From positions 248,001-312,000 of the forward strand of contig NZ_JAENHP010000003.1 of the NCBI RefSeq assembly GCF_016834655.1: 64,000 nucleotides of DNA, given 5' to 3'. Of the stretch, positions 61,701 to 64,000 are shown piece by piece (position 1 is the stretch's first letter; each line of letters opens with the position of its first letter). The notes under the pieces are model-generated. The model did not search any database and was not told the origin of the DNA. It saw only the letters and a program-made list of their open reading frames with translations. The position numbers and the translations under genes are program-made. This DNA comes from Paractinoplanes ovalisporus (GTDB lineage Bacteria; Actinomycetota; Actinomycetes; Mycobacteriales; Micromonosporaceae).

Positions 61701-62707
61701 TTCATCTGACGACGCAACCAGGCCACGCGGGCGGCGATCGCGTCCCGGGAGATCGCGGCGTCGGGGGCCACGACGTCGAACCCGTGGAACCCGCCGGGCC
61801 AGACGTGCAGCTCGACGCGGCCACCGGCCTGCCAGATGCGGCTCGCGTAGGCGACATCCTCGTCCCGGAACGTCTCGGCCGAGCCCACGTCGACAAAGGT
61901 GGGCGGCAGCCCGGACAGGTTCTCGGCGCGGGCGGGGGCAGCGTACGGAGAAACGTCCGGTCCGCCCCGCACGCCGTCGCCGAGCAACGCGTTCCATCCG
62001 GTCTCGTTCGACGAGCGGTCCCAGATGCCGAGGCCCCGCATCTGCCGGGCCGAGGGCGTGTCGTTACGGTCGTCGAGCATCGGGGACAGGAGCATCTGGG
62101 CCACGACGGCCGGACCGTCGTGGTCGCGCGCCATCAGGGTGACCCCCGCGGTGAGACCACCACCCGCGCTGGCACCGGCGACGACGATCCGCCTGGGGTC
62201 GATGTTGAGCTCCGCGGCGTGCGCCGACGTCCACACCAGGCCGGCGTAGCAGTCAGCAACCGGACCCGGGTGAGGTGTCTCGGGTGCGAGCCGGTACTCG
62301 ACCGAGACCACGGCCATGCCCAGCGGTTCGGCGAGGTCGATCATCTCGACCAGGCCGAACCGGTTGTCGCCGACGATCATGCCGCCGCCGTGGGTGTGGT
62401 AGATCGCCGCCGTCGGGCTTGCCGCGAGCTTCGGCAAGCAGATCAGCAGCGAGATATCCGGTTCCCCGTCCGGCCCGGGCACTGTCCGCTGCTGCACGCT
62501 GTAGGCGCCACCGCGCGTGAGAACCTCGTCGGTCGGGGCCTCCACCCCGGGGATCGGCGCCCGCATCTCGGCGATGTTGTCGGGGCGGTACGCGTCGGGC
62601 GCCCGCAGGCTGCTCAGCATCTCCACGACCGGCGCAAGTTCCGGGTCGAAGGGCGGCGGGGGTCCGACCGGCTGAGCGCCGGACGGATGCGTGATGTGGG
62701 TGGTCAT
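61697..62707 (-). CDS. Alpha/beta hydrolase of the hormone-sensitive-lipase family
   Basis: This 336-residue esterase has HTHGGGMIVG (oxyanion), GASAGGGL (nucleophile), an acid in VDVGSAETFRDED and His in GGFHGFD. It ends convergently with the monooxygenase gene, overlapping by 4 bp. It is the third gene of a minus-strand operon with the SDR and SnoaL-like genes, which suggests a small catabolic or modification pathway. Confidence 0.88.
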   Translation of the reverse strand: MTTHITHPSGAQPVGPPPPFDPELAPVVEMLSSLRAPDAYRPDNIAEMRAPIPGVEAPTDEVLTRGGAYSVQQRTVPGPDGEPDISLLICLPKLAASPTAAIYHTHGGGMIVGDNRFGLVEMIDLAEPLGMAVVSVEYRLAPETPHPGPVADCYAGLVWTSAHAAELNIDPRRIVVAGASAGGGLTAGVTLMARDHDGPAVVAQMLLSPMLDDRNDTPSARQMRGLGIWDRSSNETGWNALLGDGVRGGPDVSPYAAPARAENLSGLPPTFVDVGSAETFRDEDVAYASRIWQAGGRVELHVWPGGFHGFDVVAPDAAISRDAIAARVAWLRRQMN

Positions 62708-62756
62708 GGATCTCCTTGCGGTCTTCGGAAACCGCGGTTCGTAGTGGGGTGCCGGG

Positions 62757-63545
62757 TCAGACGGTCGGGACGGTTCCGCCGTCGATGACGTACTCGGCGC
62801 CGACGATTGCTGCGGCTCGGTCGGAGACCAGGAAACCGACCAGGTCGGCGATCTCCTCGGTGGCCGCGAACCGGCCCAGCGGTACTCCGCCCAGGGAGTC
62901 GAAGATCGTCTGCTTGGCCTCGTCCCGGGTGAGTCCGTTGCCCTCGGCGATGCGGTCGACGAACCTCTCGTACGCCTCGGTCTCGATCCCGCCGGGGCTG
63001 ATCGCGTTGACCCGCACGCCCCGGGGTGCGAGCTCGTTGGCGAGGCCCTTGCTGTAGGTCCGCAGCGCGGCCTTCGCGGCCGCGTAGGCCAGGGTCGCGT
63101 CGTACTGCGGCAACTCCCGCTGGATCGACGTGAAGTGCAGCACCACGCCCGATCCGGACTCGATCATCGCCGGCAGCAGGGCCCGGTCGAGCCGCACCGC
63201 CCCCAGGAAGTTGAGGTTCAGCTCGGTCAGCCACTGGTCGTCGGTGATGACCGCGAAACCGCCGGCCGGCGTCGAGGAACCCCCGACGACATGGACCAGG
63301 ATGTCGAGGGCGCCGCCGGCTTCCGCGATGCGGGCGGCCACGAGATCAGCGCCTTCGGCCGTCGACGTGTCCGCCGCGATGAACCGGTCGGGGTGCTCGT
63401 ACCCGTCGGGCATCGTGCGGGCCGTCACATAGACGTCGGCCCCCATCTCCCGCAATCTCTCGGCGACGGCCTGGCCCGAGCCCTTCGACCCGCCGGTGAC
63501 CAGCGCCCGGCGACCGTCCAGACGGTCACGATCCGAATCAGACAT
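62757..63545 (-). CDS. Short-chain dehydrogenase/reductase
   Basis: This 262-residue SDR has TGGSKGSG at residues 17-24, Ser in LHFTSIQ, YAAAK and a C-terminal YVIDGGTVPTV typical of FabG-like oxidoreductases. The last Gly of the usual TGxxxGxG is kept. It lies between the SnoaL-like and esterase genes with short gaps (15 and 49 bp). The substrate is unknown. Confidence 0.88.
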   Translation of the reverse strand: MSDSDRDRLDGRRALVTGGSKGSGQAVAERLREMGADVYVTARTMPDGYEHPDRFIAADTSTAEGADLVAARIAEAGGALDILVHVVGGSSTPAGGFAVITDDQWLTELNLNFLGAVRLDRALLPAMIESGSGVVLHFTSIQRELPQYDATLAYAAAKAALRTYSKGLANELAPRGVRVNAISPGGIETEAYERFVDRIAEGNGLTRDEAKQTIFDSLGGVPLGRFAATEEIADLVGFLVSDRAAAIVGAEYVIDGGTVPTV

Positions 63546-63560
63546 GTGACGGGCCCCCGC

Positions 63561-63923
63561 TCAGGCTTCGTGGTTGGCGATGACGATCTCCGCGATGCGG
63601 TCGTCGCGCAGCGTGAACCGGTAGTCGAGCTCGGCGGTGCCCCCGGGGAACGTGCCCTCGAGCCGCACGGTCGCCACGAAGTGGGTCTCGTCGACGCGAC
63701 GGGCGCCGATCTGCTCGGTCGTGTACTCGAACTCGGAGCCGGCGTCGCGCAGGAACGCGTGGACCTGGTCACGGCCGCGGACGGTCTCGCCCTGGTCGAC
63801 GGCCACCACATCCTCGGTGAGGACCTTCGAGGCGGTGTCGGCGTCGCGGACGATGTGCGCGGCGAGGAAGTCGCGCACGACGGTGGGGAGCTGCTCGGAC
63901 GGAAGATCGGCGTGCTGTGTCAT
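63561..63923 (-). CDS. SnoaL-like/NTF2-fold protein
   Basis: This 120-residue cone-shaped NTF2-like domain protein has DFLAAHIVRDADTASKVLTEDVV and GRDQVHAFLRDAG, with a DYRFTLRDDRIAEI strand pair. Members are polyketide cyclases, isomerases or binding proteins. It is the first gene of the SnoaL-SDR-esterase operon at the right edge. Confidence 0.85.
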   Translation of the reverse strand: MTQHADLPSEQLPTVVRDFLAAHIVRDADTASKVLTEDVVAVDQGETVRGRDQVHAFLRDAGSEFEYTTEQIGARRVDETHFVATVRLEGTFPGGTAELDYRFTLRDDRIAEIVIANHEA

Positions 63924-63946
63924 GAGAGCACCGTGCGGCCTGACGC

Positions 63947-63988
63947 CCAGGGAAGGTCAAGCCCTGGACTCTCTCCCTGGGGGATGGT
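63947..63988 (-). promoter_or_regulatory. MerR-like operator region before the SnoaL-SDR-esterase operon
   Basis: CCAGGG-N9-CCCTGG (63947-63967) encloses a minus-strand -35-like TTGACC. An ACTCTCTCCC/GGGGGATGGT imperfect dyad follows to the right. Both resemble MerR-class operators, and a divergent regulator gene may begin just beyond the window. Confidence 0.4.
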
Positions 63989-64000
63989 TCAGACTGCGAG

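Overview
The window reads as chromosomal DNA of a high-GC actinomycete, most probably a member of the Micromonosporaceae close to Actinoplanes. The evidence is very GC-rich DNA, many GTG and TTG starts, ATGA/GTGA stop-start overlaps, actinomycete-restricted families (a DUF5999 protein, a SigE-type ECF factor, DesK/DesR-like systems), a FliA-like flagellar sigma factor as expected of motile-spore formers, and a bacteriophytochrome. I saw no rRNA, tRNA, CRISPR array or insertion sequence. The genus is an inference from family content, not from a search. Left edge to 9.7 kb: a pair of dynamin-like GTPases on the minus strand, the first cut by the window edge; a divergent row of a large LuxR ATPase regulator with expanded Gly/Ala/Ser repeats, a small HTH protein, a histidine phosphatase and a dienelactone-hydrolase-like esterase; a frameshifted small protein; a VOC protein and a small kinase. 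9.8-17.1 kb: an APH-like kinase, a PlsC acyltransferase, a conserved hypothetical, a broken alpha/beta hydrolase, a guanidinium exporter behind a guanidine-III riboswitch, a frameshifted two-domain VOC protein, a paired SMR transporter, an SDR/MerR pair with a shared operator, a NUDIX hydrolase and a GNAT acetyltransferase. 
17.1-18.8 kb is the most unusual part. A dif-like sequence overlaps the stop of the acetyltransferase gene. It is followed by about 730 bp of non-coding DNA holding a 26-bp perfect palindrome and DnaA-box-like words, then a Xer-type tyrosine recombinase. GC skew reverses sharply here, and the motif GGGGGAG changes strand. Together these suggest the replication terminus (dif) of the chromosome. 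18.8-29.3 kb: ohr/ohrR with its operator, an EEP nuclease, a heme-degrading-domain protein, an epimerase, a PLP ammonia-lyase, a VanZ-like protein, a FliA-like sigma factor, and a four-gene ABC exporter plus DesKR-like operon. 29.4-38.2 kb: a 2H phosphoesterase, an MMPL transporter, a divergent two-component system, and a light-signalling set (bacteriophytochrome kinase, stand-alone receiver, GAF-PP2C phosphatase). 38.3-43.2 kb: a DUF3626 protein, UppP, a second tyrosine recombinase, an ABC-F protein with a repeat-bearing leader, and a lipoprotein. 
43.7-50.4 kb: a compact siderophore operon of two NIS synthetases, a group-III PLP decarboxylase and a deaminase, without visible transporter or regulator; then a secreted Ltp-repeat protein, an alpha/beta hydrolase and a NUDIX hydrolase. 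50.7-57.4 kb: peptide deformylase, a SigE-type sigma factor with its membrane partner, a chorismate-binding enzyme, a DUF5999 protein, and gcvP under a glycine riboswitch. 57.4-64 kb: an aldo/keto reductase, two overlapping COG3541-type nucleotidyltransferases, a TetR/FAD-monooxygenase divergon with two perfect operators, and an esterase-SDR-SnoaL operon that starts at the right edge behind a MerR-like promoter. Three genes between 8 and 14 kb are each broken by a single-base frameshift at a short G/C run, so either the assembly has residual indels there or the region is decaying.
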